NCBI GenBank assembly: GCA_021234155.1
Contig: JAJEKV010000092.1
Coordinates: 2,180,561 to 2,244,560 of the forward strand
Origin: Isoetes taiwanensis
Lineage: Eukaryota; Streptophyta; Lycopodiopsida; Isoetales; Isoetaceae
Length of the DNA: 64,000 nt
Reading direction: 5' to 3'
Shown: positions 48,701 through 60,083 of the stretch, in pieces
Layout of the letters: each line of letters begins with the position of its first letter
How positions within the stretch are numbered: position 1 is the stretch's first letter
Position numbers and translations under genes: made by a program
The notes under the pieces: generated by a model
Told to the model about the DNA's origin: nothing
Database searches by the model: none
Seen by the model: only the letters and a program-made list of their open reading frames with translations

Positions 48701-48878
48701 GTTCGATTTTATTTGAGTCTGCTTACTGTCTCTTGTTGGAAGGATAACATACAGTTTGGCCATGAAAGCATGTGGCCACCATTTTCTTGCAAATTCTGAG
48801 CCTTCTCATACTCACAGAATAACTTATGACTTGCTGTCATTTTTACTACAATAAAACTGTCAAAGCAAATAAGCTAAC

Positions 48879-49310
48879 CTTGTCGAGAAGAGAAAGACGT
48901 TGTCCTTGATCTTCAACCATCATCTCTTGCTTCTGAACTATTTGTAGCAGTAGAAAAAGGTGCCTCCCCATCGCATCAACACAATGCTGTTTTATGGCAC
49001 TCTGGGGCACCATTGCCATGCAGCCTGTCTGTACAAAGGGACAACTAACTAACTTCATGGAGCAGGCTGTCACACAATGCCTATCCATTTCCCCTCGCAT
49101 CACAAGGGCTTTGCAATTCTGCTCACAGGGCATTAATTTATAATGACAAGATCGGTCATGAACATCAAGCTGAAATGCAGAGCATACTTCAGCACACCCA
49201 TCATTTTGGCAAGTGACAGGCCTGAAGGGACACTTAGCTTTGTGTTCCACAAGCTCTTCACGCGCCCTAACTAAAGCAGAACCACGGTACTCACAGAGAG
49301 TCACCACTAT
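48879..49310 (-). CDS. TRAF-type zinc-finger protein, one internal exon
   Basis: Minus-strand frame with CEYRGSALVRAREELVEHKA, CPFRPVTCQNDGCAEVC, CHYKLMPCEQNC, MRGEMDRHCVTACSMKLVSC and CPFVQTGCMAMVPQSAIKQH. Repeated C..C/H pairs with CPF..V.C....GC are TRAF-type fingers, and the EMDRHC..C.MKLV.CPF run resembles the plant TRAF-like family represented by Arabidopsis At1g09920, whose function is not established. The exon probably starts after an AG near 49310 and ends at 48879, where CTCGACAAG is followed by GTTAGC. The N-terminal exons were not found upstream and the C-terminal exons are uncertain, so whether the gene is complete cannot be said. No stop or shift interrupts this exon. Confidence 0.65.
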
Positions 49311-50260
49311 CCGATGCCATCACTTCAATCTAACAGTCTATAAAAGCTGCCCTTGTCCAGTATGAACTGGATAGACGCATGTCAAAATGTTATGGCAAAT
49401 CCCTAATTTTCTGTGAATCAACTTTTCCAGGCTCCTGACATAAGTAGCATTCTTCAAACAGAAGCAATAGCAGCGAATATATTCCTTCAACAGATGACTC
49501 CAATTTAGAGTACCATACAAAGATTGGATTCAGAAATGTGCCAAGAAATGTGCAACCCCAAACCTGGGCCAAAGGGATCAGACTTCAACTGCGCTATACA
49601 CCATAAATTGCTTCAAATTAACAGCCCAAAATTTTTGAACAGCTAAGGCGACCCAATCGGCTAGGCCATGGCAAGGAAAGTGGGACCGAACAAGACTACA
49701 AAAGAGACGGCTTTGCAACTTTAACAAAGGATCAAGAAAGGAATCCGGAAAACAGCCTCCGTAATAAAATAAAATGGGGGATATTGGTAAATTGCTTAAA
49801 TGAGCCTTCTGTCCTCTGATCCGGCGAACAAACTATTGAAGAAGGGCTTGCCCTCTTGCCCGACTCTCTACATTACCAGTCTGAATTACAGCGTCGGAGT
49901 TAGGGCTCGACTCTGCCTCCGGTGTCCCCCATGCTGAAGGAATCCAATAAGTTCCCAACACATAACCCTATAACCCTAAAATGGGTTATCTCGAGGCTTG
50001 CATGTCGAGCACAATATAATACTACAAGAAAATACAATAATATAAAAAACAATATATGACATATGGGTCTAAACCATTGGAATTAGGCATCAAAATTAGT
50101 TTAAGCGTATGCGCACTCTAGATATACTAATTAGTACACCTCATCAAATACATTCATGAAATCATATAAAAACCTTAGGGAAAAACGTACAAAAATACAA
50201 AAGAAACCCCCTGTTATAATGCTACATATTTTAAACAAGAATTCCTTCGTCTACTCTACT
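49311..50260. other. No gene supported
   Basis: Could hold upstream exons or introns of the minus-strand TRAF-type gene. The open frames at 49338-49520 and 49390-49572 have no domain. An ATGGGGGACACCGGAGG start on the minus strand near 49933 runs into a stop after 10 codons. Confidence 0.4.
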
Positions 50261-50264
50261 TGGG

Positions 50265-51145
50265 TGGCACACTGTATTCCAAGGTTTTTACAAAGCTCAA
50301 CGAGAACACCACTTCACTTCTTTCTTGTATCTCAGGACCCATCCTAGGAATGGGCAAATGGAGTGCACCAACAGAATCTTGGAGGACATGTTGACAAACT
50401 ATGTTTGGAACAAGCAATCCAAATAGGCCGATTACATCCACCTAGTCAAGTTGCCTACAATACTACGAAGCAAGAGTCATCGAAGATGTCTCCCTTCATG
50501 ATCAATTACAGTTACCAATGCTTGACCCCAGATACATGGCACAATCTAGTGTCCAAGGTGAACGTTTCTGAAGAACTTCGACAGATATACAACAGCTTGT
50601 GGTAGAAGTGCGAGAATATCTTCAAACAACAAAGGCACATCAAAAGAGTCTAGCAGATAGACATAAAACTCCTCGAGAGTTTGTTGTGGGAGATAAAGTT
50701 TGGCTCAAGTAAATGTGAAACAAGCAAAGCTCTGCATCGGCAATTGTAGAAAACCTACTCCAAGATAAGCGGGGCCTTTTAAGATTGTCAAGCAAATAGG
50801 GAGTCAGTCATATAAGTTTGACTTACCTGTTCATCTAAAAGTCCACAAAGTCTTCCGCGTGAGCCTATTAAAGAGGCTCACGTGGAAGAGGCCTTGGAGA
50901 CTCCAAACTTGTTGGAGATGATAGAGGAGCAAATCGAGATAGTCCCCAAACTAATTCTCGACAAAGTATTTAAGAAGACAAGAAGGTCTCAGTTCATACA
51001 ATACTTGGTCAAGTGGAAGCACTTGTCCGTGGAAGACGCAACATGGGTATTAAAGCAAGATCTAGAGAAGCAATACCCGGAATTCATGGAGCAATTCGAT
51101 GGCCAAATCTTGGTCGATGCCAACCTGTCAGGTGCTCTTAGCTAA
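50265..51145 (+). pseudogene. Ty3 chromovirus integrase end with chromodomain
   Basis: NGQMECTNRILEDMLTNYVW (about 50350-50410) is the ..DGQTERVN..LE..LR.Y. part of the integrase core, followed in shifted frames by SKMSPFMINYSYQCLTPDTW and a GDKVWLK-like segment near 50690. The frame 50882-51145 ends the polyprotein with a chromodomain: PKLILDKVFKKTRRSQFIQY, LVKWKHLSVEDATWVL and EKQYPEF, then a stop at 51145. Several stops lie in the integrase part. A PPT and LTR follow at 52412-52425 after a 1.27-kb non-coding spacer, so this is the 3' end of one element. Confidence 0.85.
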
Positions 51146-51214
51146 GCTTGTGTATGCTTTAGTGTAAGTGCAAGAAAGTGTATGCATTCTAGGGTAGTTG
51201 GGATGTATATGCGA

Positions 51215-51720
51215 AGATCTTGGAGTGTAGGCGATGATGAGATCCCCCCAGGGGTGTTCTCTAGGCCAGTACGCACCAAGAGTGCACATGACCGAGAGGG
51301 TCATGTGAGAGGAGCACAACATTATGGGCGATTATAAGATCAGTGGAATATTCTCTAGCTTAAACCTTCAGGGCCATGATGCACTGCAGGTGTGCATGAC
51401 TGAAGGGGTCATGCATGAGTAGGCATGGGATCGTGGGCGATGATGGGCTCATCATTAAGTTGTTCTTTATGTCACGATATATAGCATGTGCACATGACCA
51501 TGGAGGGTCATGATGAGATAAGCGCGATCATGCGCGATGATGGGATCGTCTGGGACGTTCCCTAGCTTAAACCCCCAGGGGCATGAGGCATTGCGGGTGT
51601 ATACGATCAAGGGGATCTTGTACAATGTAGCACCCGATCATGGGCGATGATAGGATCGTCATAAACGGTCCTTAAGCTCAAATCCTATGGGCCATGATCG
51701 AGTACAAGGTAGTAGGGGTA
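51215..51720. repeat. Degenerate tandem repeat in Ty3 spacer
   Basis: About four to five units of 100-120 bases share GGGCGATGATGGGATCGTC, CTAGCTTAAACCCCCAGGG, a CATGA(T/G)GCA(C/T)TG block and GGTGT(G/A)CATGA. They lie between the chromodomain stop and the polypurine tract, where plant chromoviruses sometimes carry tandem arrays. Non-coding. Confidence 0.7.
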
Positions 51721-52000
51721 ACCTTGAGCTAGTAGTTCGGCTCAAGGAGGTAATTAGGGGGGTGGCCCCCTAAAACCACAAACTTATTAACTAAACTACC
51801 GTAATGTGCTACTTGTGCAGGCCAGTGAAGGGGAGTATAAAGGAGGGAGCACGTTATTAGAAGACAGGAGTCATAGATTTTAAACTTAACTATGAACTCC
51901 TAAACTTGTTGTGATAATGTTATGTGTACAATTTTGATAGTAATACTTATTACGGCTATATAATTCTGTATAAGTTATAAATATAGCCTCACGATTACAT

Positions 52001-52290
52001 AATAGGGTCAAAGCATGGAGATGGGGGACACTTTTGCACCAGCCAAACACCCACTAAGCACCCAGTGCTGAAAATTTTATATATTTTTATCTTTTTTTCT
52101 GTAACTCCGTTAAAGCTGAAAATTTTTATTCCAAGGCGTAATATTAATGCGTTTGAAGGAAAAATATTAAAAAAAATAAAAGAAAAATATTTTTTCAAAA
52201 GACAAAGAAAAGGTCCCCAGAAAGCACCCACTAAGCACCAAGTGTCCAGGACACAAAAAGTGTCCCCCACCTCTATGCTTTGACCCAATA
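52001..52290. mobile_element. MITE with 31-bp TIRs and 4-bp target duplication
   Basis: The element spans 52005-52286. The left end is GGGTCAAAGCATGGAGATGG with the pairing continuing to 52035; the right end is its inverted complement with two changes. AATA at 52001-52004 and 52287-52290 flank it. The phrase CACCCACTAAGCACC also occurs twice in direct orientation just inside the two ends. It is 282 bases with no coding. It sits in the spacer of the Ty3 element, so it is younger. Confidence 0.88.
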
Positions 52291-52411
52291 AGTAATTAAT
52301 GGAAAATTGATCGTTTCAATAACGTTAAGTTTTTTTACATTCATGTTGTGAGGTTTGCAGGGTTGTTGCAGGTTCATCACCTTAGCGTAATGCTGAGGAC
52401 AACATTATCCT

Positions 52412-53317
52412 AAGGGGGGGAGAATGTGACGTTACCCTGAAATATACGCCATAAATACGTACATTTTTGGGCCATGTCACAGTACAAGACTACCATTATA
52501 GCCTTGTACACCGTAGTAGGGTAAAAGGGAGCATGGCTAAGTTATTCATATAGCTTAGCCAACCTTAGGCTTAGGGCCATTTCCACATGGCTTTACCCTA
52601 TTGGGCTCCCGCCACATGGAACCACCCCATTGGAGCCACGTGGCAGTGACATGTAACCCTAACCCTAATCTTAGGCCACTTTTCGGCTCCACCTGCCTTG
52701 AGACCTGTTCTTCGCTCGAAACTCTGTTTCGAACACCGTTCATTGTGGCGTAGCTCAGGTCGACAGCCCCAAGGTAATGCGCTCAACAGAAGGAGAAGGA
52801 ACCACTCGACCCATCAGCAAGTCATGGACACCCCAGGAGTTGGAGGAGGTTCGTCTGGAGCAGGTATTTGTAGTAGCTTCATAGGTAGATCATCTGGAAC
52901 CAAGGATTGCAGATGAGCTAGTATCTTATCTTGCTAGTAGAGCCTTCCTAGAACCTCTAGTCTAGGTTTCGAACCCTAAGAAAGGAACCCTAACAAGTAG
53001 TTAGATTCATGTATGTAGATTAGATATCTTTATTATTTATCATGATTATGTTGATGTACGATGATGGTTGATCTTACGTTGCACCTCTTGTGTATTGGGA
53101 AAGCGGTAGAGACCTAGTGGCCATTATCTAGATGATGCTCCTAGTTTAGACCCCTTACTTCCTATAGATGCGGCCTGTGCATAGGAACCCACCAGGCTAA
53201 GGGGGTTATGGAGTAACTTAGCACTATACAACGAGGCTAGTGGCACAGGAGAGGGAGGTCCCTGTTGAGCGCGGCTACTGGGGACTTATAGAGGGCTATG
53301 CCTATAGTCGGTCACTT
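52412..53317 (+). repeat. Polypurine tract and truncated 3' LTR of the Ty3 element
   Basis: The purine run AAGGGGGGGAGAA (52412-52424) precedes TGTGACGTTACCCTGAAATA at 52425, the LTR start. The LTR follows the 41740-43217 copy from 52548 on, then breaks off at GTCACTT (53317). In the other copy the LTR runs about 710 bases further, so the 3' half is missing here. MED22-like sequence begins within a few bases of the break. Confidence 0.8.
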
Positions 53318-53318
53318 C

Positions 53319-53641
53319 TCAACTACCATCCTTGCCGCATATAGATTCATCTGAAAGCTTTCCTGGGAATTCTTTACAGTTTCGTGATCTGAAATAAAAA
53401 AACAACGTTAACTGTAAGAGTGCATTGATGCCACTATGATAAGAAAAACAAGTAAGAAAAGAACCCTAGCCGCCTTCAAAAGATGTGTAAAGTTCTCTAT
53501 AAGGTTCGAACCATTTGCATCAATGTGTTGCAATAATGTACGTTGCTTTTGCGCAGCGGCTGATGCCGCAGATGCTGCTGGCCTAGTTCCTGCACCTCCT
53601 ATCCCTGTTGTAGTAGATTGAGTTCCTCCCAGCCTGTTCAT
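53319..53641 (-). pseudogene. MED22: Mediator subunit MED22, first two exons, truncated
   Basis: Exon 1: ATG at 53641, MNRLGGTQSTTTGIGGAGTR, then an Ala-rich run, QKQRTLLQHIDANGSNLIEN and FTHLLKAARV (to about 53462). Exon 2, 53388-53319, follows TTATTTCAG and reads HETVKNSQESFQMNLYAARM. This matches the plant MED22 N-terminus (Q.QK.LLQ..D......N....VAR...... NSQE...M...A.RMV). MED22 is a head-module subunit of the Mediator complex that links transcription factors to RNA polymerase II. Exon 2 breaks off at an LTR fragment at 53317, and the rest of the protein is not found in the window. The exon 1 donor phase does not join exon 2 cleanly either. Either a partial gene copy, or a gene cut by rearrangement. 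Confidence 0.75.
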
Positions 53642-55328
53642 CTTCTCGTTCCTATATAAATAGATGACTCATCTAAGAATGTGCAACAAATAGATGACAG
53701 ATACATTAATCCTACAGGCAAATAAGTATATTTTCTAATGTGATAATGCAACTAATTGTGATGTTTCTTTTTCACCATTGTTCAAAAGCATCTAAAGATA
53801 GATGTGGGAGATGCGAGAATCTAAAGTGTCTAAACATCTAAAGAATCTCTTGGTTTTTAAGACGAGAGACAAATTTTCAAACAATAAATATGACAGAGAA
53901 TAATACATATATAGCTATAACAGATGTGAATTGTAACTGTTCTGCTACTCAACAACTGTATTACTGCAACTATAGCTGCTGATCCTTTGTTTTCAACCAC
54001 TGAATTCTATTCAAGGAAAATATGCTCATGAATGGCATGAAAATATCTGCAAATCAAAATATCTTCAAATCAATGTATCTGGCAACTTCGAACACCTTGA
54101 GAGCTCCTTGAATCTCTGTTCTCTGATCCTCCTCCTAGAGAGCAATTTCAGCAGCAAGGGAAGTGGTCGGAAGCAGAACAAGCAAATACGATAGCAGATT
54201 AAGCCATTTTAGCACAGGAAAATCAATTTCGGCAAGGAAACCCTAACGGAACAGAAAAAAAACCGACGAGCAAAAACAAGTGCAACGAGGCTTTTTGCAA
54301 TGCTCTTTTATTGCCTCTGTTGCTGCCAGACTTGGAGGGCTTTGCCTCTTGGGGGTCGCCAAAGCCTGATGCTCTGCCTGTCTTGCCGGTTAGGCAATTC
54401 AAACATCAACGACCCACAACGCAGGTGACTGCCAGTTTACAGGGGACAATAGGTTTGGAACAGTTTCCATCATATCCTAGGTATCTTCTAGCATATACTT
54501 AGATGTCAAATATTACCATTGACACAACATCCTGGAACCCATGTTCATTGATTGAGTAGACCTACTACAATGGCCTCAACACAATCACCGAATCCTCTCA
54601 CCATGTGAAATGATTTTTGCAAACAAGCAGAGATGTAATCTACGAACAAACAGAGAAACCTCTACTGTTTTCTTATTCAAACCTCTACTGTTTCCTTATT
54701 CTGACATGGCATTGAAATTCAAACAACTTCTTCAACGCCTCAAAACCTCATGCATCCTATTCCACTTATTAGCTCCCCTTTTTTAAAAGGAACTGAATGT
54801 ACAACAAACTTGAATTTTCGTGGTCTATTTTTGTGTAAAGAGAATCGTTTCGCTCATACATGCATAAGGCCATAGACCAAACAAAGAACCTTCTTACACA
54901 ATCATGCTAAAGGTAGTTGTCCACCATTTGGGGCATGCAAGACGCACCTTTATACAATCCTAAATCCTGCGATTACAATTCCCAGCAGAGTAAATGCACA
55001 AAAATTCCAAATTCTAGAATATCAGGTTATCTGCACAGATTCAGGATATGTGCACACCGTAACATCCTCTAAGTTTGGTAACATATTCAACCAATTTGTC
55101 CCTTGCTAGCATCTGCTTTTTGCTAATAATTTTTGTCCAAATGTCTAGGGAAAATTTGGTCTGCATATACAATTTCATAGGGTAAACAGTGAAGGCTTCT
55201 CAAAATACCAGGCACAAACAGAAGCAAACTAGGTTGACATGATAGAAAAAGAATGCAAGTTGCATGCCCCATTAATAGTCCTTGGATGTACATCTTCCAA
55301 GAAGTTATAAGCAATACCTCAAGAATAT

Positions 55329-55331
<3 letters not shown>
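53642..55331. other. Upstream flank of the MED22 fragment, no gene seen
   Basis: The first several hundred bases may be the MED22 5' UTR, an intron and promoter (minus strand). A small open frame at 54311-54502 has no family. AT-rich sequence with no TIR or LTR up to the LINE tail. Confidence 0.4.
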
Positions 55332-55376
<45 letters not shown>

Positions 55377-56064
55377 AGGTAAGGTGTTTTTCTATTCATA
55401 AAGATGGTTTACATAATCCTGAAGTATACTATCAGTAGTATACTTTTTAACATAACGTCATATACACATTCCTCGTGAGAGGATTGTGAATAAAAAATAC
55501 AGTCAGAGACTGATATAAGTCAAGTGGAAGTATTCAAAAATATAAGACAACTATCGATCAGCTGAAATTCTGTAAGCTTCTACTGTGTCTCAATCAGGTC
55601 TTGCAAGGTGAGATCAGAAACTCTATTTCTTCCAAAGATGTTTAGCAGCAGGTCGAGTTTAGCCACAGCAGGAGTACGTGGGCTTCCCTTTTTTGCTGCC
55701 ATTTATGGTAAAGATTCATGAAGAAAGACCTCAAGTTATTATGTCTCCAAGCCTCGGGTCGCTTAGAATGTTCTTTAAAGCAGAGGCATGGATCATTTCT
55801 TGTTTAAGTTGTATGAAGATGTCTTCTTCTTCAACCCCAGCTAGATTTGAGCCTTCACTCTCTGAGTCCTCAGCAACTCCCATTCCTCGATCTGAAGCTC
55901 CATATCTATTCAGCCTCCTCATAGCATCTGTGTAAAATATCATCACCACTAGTTAGACTTGACACAAAAAATTCATAAAATCCCTGAAATCTACCCAAAG
56001 CTGTCCAATCTCTATCATAGTTTTTCCCTTTCAGTGATTTATGAGCTACTGCTGTGTTCTTAAG

Positions 56065-59000
56065 CTATGTTAGGAAAGTTTGTTTGAGCCAAATCAGATT
56101 CGGATTTTTATGTTGCATAGCCACCCTGTTCCTATGTTTCCAGACTGCCCAACATCCCAGTGACCTTGTGGTACTCAACAATCTATTGTCTGTATCTAAA
56201 AACTGAATGAGTCCTCCTTCCCCAATTGCTCCTTTATTGGCCTGAGCTGTCCAACTCCAAAATTCTGTGATAAATTTACACTGGAACACGTGATTTGAGG
56301 TTTCTACCTTACCACAACCCAAAGGACACAGCTGTGAGGTAGCTGTATTAAACTTTGCTCTCTTCCAGTTTGTCACTAATCCTTGGTGGATTATAAGCCA
56401 GTTGAAAGTTTTAACCTTGTTTGCACTATAACTTTTCCAGCCCTTTCTACAAACCTTGGCCAAATCTGCCTCAGTACAGTTCCATAATCGAGCTGCTCTT
56501 GAGTCTTTATGTTCCATTATAGCCTTGTATATTTCTTTTACAGAGTATATCTCCTTTCCTTTCATGGACCAATGACTGCAACTACTAGCAAACTCATCTA
56601 AGTGTTTAACTTTGTCCATCACTGTGTTATAGATCTTTTTGTCTGGGTTCGAGCCTTTAGTAACTCTTGCTATTTCAGTCCAAGACTTCCAACCATCTGT
56701 ATCATCTTTGAGATCTCCAATCTGTCTAAGACCAACCTGATGCCACTGCATATACTTCTGAGGATGCTTACATGCCAGACATTCATTGACACTCTCAATC
56801 ATTCCTGGATGCCAAAAGAAATTGACTTCCTTAGATTTAGCATCAATACATGGAGGTCTGTAGCAGAGGGATGCAAGGTTCCATGCCTCAAACATTTGTC
56901 TAAGAATTTTAGAGGTATTTGAGCAGGCAGTAAATTGGAAATATGCTGAGTTAGGTAACTGATGTTCAAGATTATGGCTTCCAACCGGGTGTGATTTTTG
57001 CACCCAATATCTGATCAGCTTTTGAGCTGGAGAGGGTGAATTATTTTGGATAGCTCTCCATACCATTTTTGCAGCTAGAGCTTGTGCTTGCACAAAAAGG
57101 TCCTTGCACCCTAGCCCCCCTTTCTTTCTTGATTTGGTCAAATCATCCCATGCCACTTTGTGTGTGCCCTGCCAAATAAACTTTCTAATTGCTGCTTCTA
57201 TTTTTGCATATGAGGCTCTATCACCTATGATAGCTGAGGAGAAATACACATGAGTGCTTCCAATTACTGCATTTGCTATCTGGATTCTACCAGCTAGTGA
57301 TAGAGAGGAGGAGTAAACCCCCAATTTCCTTTTAATTCTGGACACAATTGGTTCCCACAAACCTTTAAGTGAAGGGTTCAATGCTAATGGGATCCCAAGA
57401 ATAACTGTAGCAGCTTCTTTATTCAGAATTTTGATACCATGTAAAGATCCTTCCTTAGAGTCTAAAATTATGGCACACTTGCTCCTATTCAAGGTCACAC
57501 CTGATACCCTTCCAAAATTCTCCATGGCAGCTAAGAAATTTGACAAGCTTCCTCCATCCTTTTTCAAGAACACAAAGGTGTCATCTGCATACTGCATAAT
57601 GGAAAAACATCCCTGTCCTTTTGGTAGTTGTAGACCTTGTATGACCCCTTTATCTTGCATATGCATCACCAGTTTTGTTAACACTCCAGCTACAATTAAG
57701 AATAAGTAGGGGGCTAGTGGACAGCCCTGCCTTACACCTCTCCTACAGGGAAAGTGATCCGAGGGAGATCCATTAATTATTAATGCTGAAGTTGCTGTTG
57801 TATTAAAGCCAAGGACTTTCTGATATACCAGATCAGAGAATCCCAGGTGTGCCATAGCTTTCCTCAAGAATTGCCAGCTTATTGTATCATATGCTCTTCT
57901 AAAATCTAATTTGAGAAGCATACAATCCTGTTTTGACAACCTGTTCCAATGTATCCCTCAGCTGCACCAATGTAGTTGTCTAGGATATATCTTTGAGGAA
58001 GAAAAGCTGACTGGCAGGGATTAATCACCTTGATCAGAGATGGCTTCAATCTATTGGCAAGAATCTTAGCTAACACTTTATAAGTGGTGTTAGTAAGTGA
58101 AATTGGTCTCCAATCTCCAATATTAATAGGGCAGTTGAATTTAGGTATAAGGGAGATTTGTCCAGCATTTATTGCAGGGTGTAGATATTTGGCTTGCCAT
58201 GCTCCCTGGATAAAAGTTATGATGTCATCCTTCATTATTCCCCAAAATTCCAAATAGAACTCAGGCTGAAATCCATCAGGCCCAGGGCTCTTACCATATG
58301 CCATAGATTGTAATGTCTCTTTGATTTCCTTTTCTGTAGGCACAACCAGCAATTCTTTATCCTTTATTTCTGACCCTTTTGGTATCTCAAAAGTCATCAA
58401 GTATCTTATCTTCCACTTCGTAATTGGAGAACACAACTCTCTGTACTCCTTGTGGAAAAAGTCCTTGATCTCCTTCTGTGTGGACAATGAATTCCCATTC
58501 CCATCTGCAACTTGGACAATCCCATTATTCAAAATTCTGTTCTTAGCTGTCCTAAAGAAAAAAGCAGACCCTGCATCATCCATTTCATTTATGTATTTGC
58601 ATTTACTTCTGACTGCCAAACTCTTTGCTTCTGCTTCCTCTATTTGTTTGACTTTAATCTCCAATTCTGCCTCCTTATCCTGCCAATTCTAATTGTCTTT
58701 ATCTTGGAAGAGTTGTTTTCTGATTTCCCTCATGGTCTCATACACCTCCTGTTTTTCTTTCCTTCTCTTTAAATTCCACTGTTTACCCCACTCCTTAATC
58801 CAGGATTTGATCTTCTTTAATTTTTGGACAAAGGAATTCATGGATGCTGTTAGGGGAACCTTTGGAAGCTGATTATAAAATTGTAGGAATTCCTCACAGA
58901 ATTGTTTGTTCTGTAGCAGCCCTGTATTAAACTTAAATGATGTATTAATTCCCCACTTCTGGGAGGACACCATACTTCCCAAGAATTGGGGGTAATGGTC

Positions 59001-59652
59001 CGAGATGGAGTTTCCCACATCACATGAGGTGCAAAGGTTGTCCCAATCCTCCAGGTCATCATTGCACAAGTAGAATCTGTCAAGGAGGCAATATGTCCTT
59101 TGGCCCCTCTTTCTTTTATTACTCCATGAATACTGATAAGAGGATGAGGGGGGAATGTAGATGAAATTTGCCATTAGCTTGTCCCATGTCAATCTGCTTA
59201 CCCAATTTTTGGTCCCATACTGGGGTATTGTTGAAATCACCTGCCATAAGCCAGTTCTTAATATGATGAGCTCGGATCCAGTTGTCAATTTGCCTCCACT
59301 GTTCCTCTCTTTCAGCAGGATCAGTTGATGCATATACATTGATAACTCCAATCAAAATTTTCCCTTTTTTCAAAACTGCCACAGTCCATCTTCCACTACC
59401 GTGTTTATACTTCTCTACACAATCAAAGCCCTTCCAAACCATGCATGTCCCTCCTTTTGTTCCATCTGCTGGAGCCCAGACAGAATCTCCATTTGGTATA
59501 ATCCATTTCCCTAGATTTGATGCTTCGAATTCTGGCAGTCTGTGTTCCTGTAACAATACAATATCAGATTTCATCTCCTTTAAGGCAATCAAAGCCCTTT
59601 TTCTCTTTAGAGGACCTTTGATTCCTCTCAAGTTCCAAGTTGTAATCCTCAT
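56065..59652 (-). pseudogene. L1 ORF2, endonuclease-reverse transcriptase with shifts
   Basis: ATG at 59652: MRITTWNLRGIKGPLKRKRA, LLQEHRLPEFEASNLGKWII, LMAGDFNNTPVWDQKLGKQI (endonuclease). A frame change near 59190 leads to SISDHYPQFLGS (59351-58689). An in-frame stop lies at 58689-58691. Then GKSPGPDGFQPEFYLEFW and SAFLPQRYILDNYIGAAEG, a 1-base deletion near 57950, then LLKLDFRRAYDTISW, GVRQGCPLAPYLFLI, QYADDTFVFL (about 57590), LSLAGRIQIANAVIGSTHVY and FIWQGTHKVAW. The zinc-knuckle-like end is CPLGCGKVETSNHVFQC. A further shift near 56065 cuts off the last 60 or so residues. The enzyme would nick DNA and copy LINE RNA, but this copy is dead. Confidence 0.88.
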
Positions 59653-60083
59653 TGGGCAAATAATTTCTTCCTACCTTGGCTCCTTAAGTTTAGAGTTGGG
59701 CTGTTTTCTGAAAATTGAACTACTTTAGTTCCCTTTTTCTTGGTGTGAGGAGTGTAGAACTTCTCACTTTCCTCCTCTGGATCCTTGAGATTTAGATTTC
59801 CTTTGATTTCAGCCAGAATAGTTCTAGATGGGCTTATTGGCCTATTGTTCATCTCCTGATCAATTACCAGGCCATCTTCTTGATTTAATAGAGGGTCTTC
59901 TGTTTGAAGCTGACCAGGTGGACTTGTTGGTCTGTTCCCTTTAATTCCCAGGCCAAGCCTACTTGGACTTACTGGTCTATTACAGGGAGTTCCCAGGCCA
60001 CCTGGAGATACCTTGTTGTTCTCCTCCGTCCTTGATGGGGTAAAAAAATGCTCCTTGTCACAGTGCTCGATAGATGCGCGCAT
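59649..60083 (-). pseudogene. L1 ORF1 C-terminal part
   Basis: The frame ends four bases inside ORF2 (59649 against 59652). It carries repeats of the type NRPVSPSRLGLGIKG, NRPTSPPG and NRPISPSR, spaced about 19-25 residues, and ends with a basic LRSQGRKKLFAQ. The upstream part is displaced by the hAT element and resumes at 63846, where the same repeat occurs as NRLISPLGK. The first residues of the open frame (above 60060) belong to hAT and the target duplication, not to ORF1. Confidence 0.75.

Noticed and set aside
52650-52680. Telomere-like CCCTAA units (also near 41838 and 41860)
   Set aside because: Only two or three imperfect units inside an LTR; not an interstitial telomere array.
55678-55949. 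Open frames at the 3' end of the LINE at 55332
   Set aside because: They lie in the LINE 3' UTR or shifted tail; no independent support.
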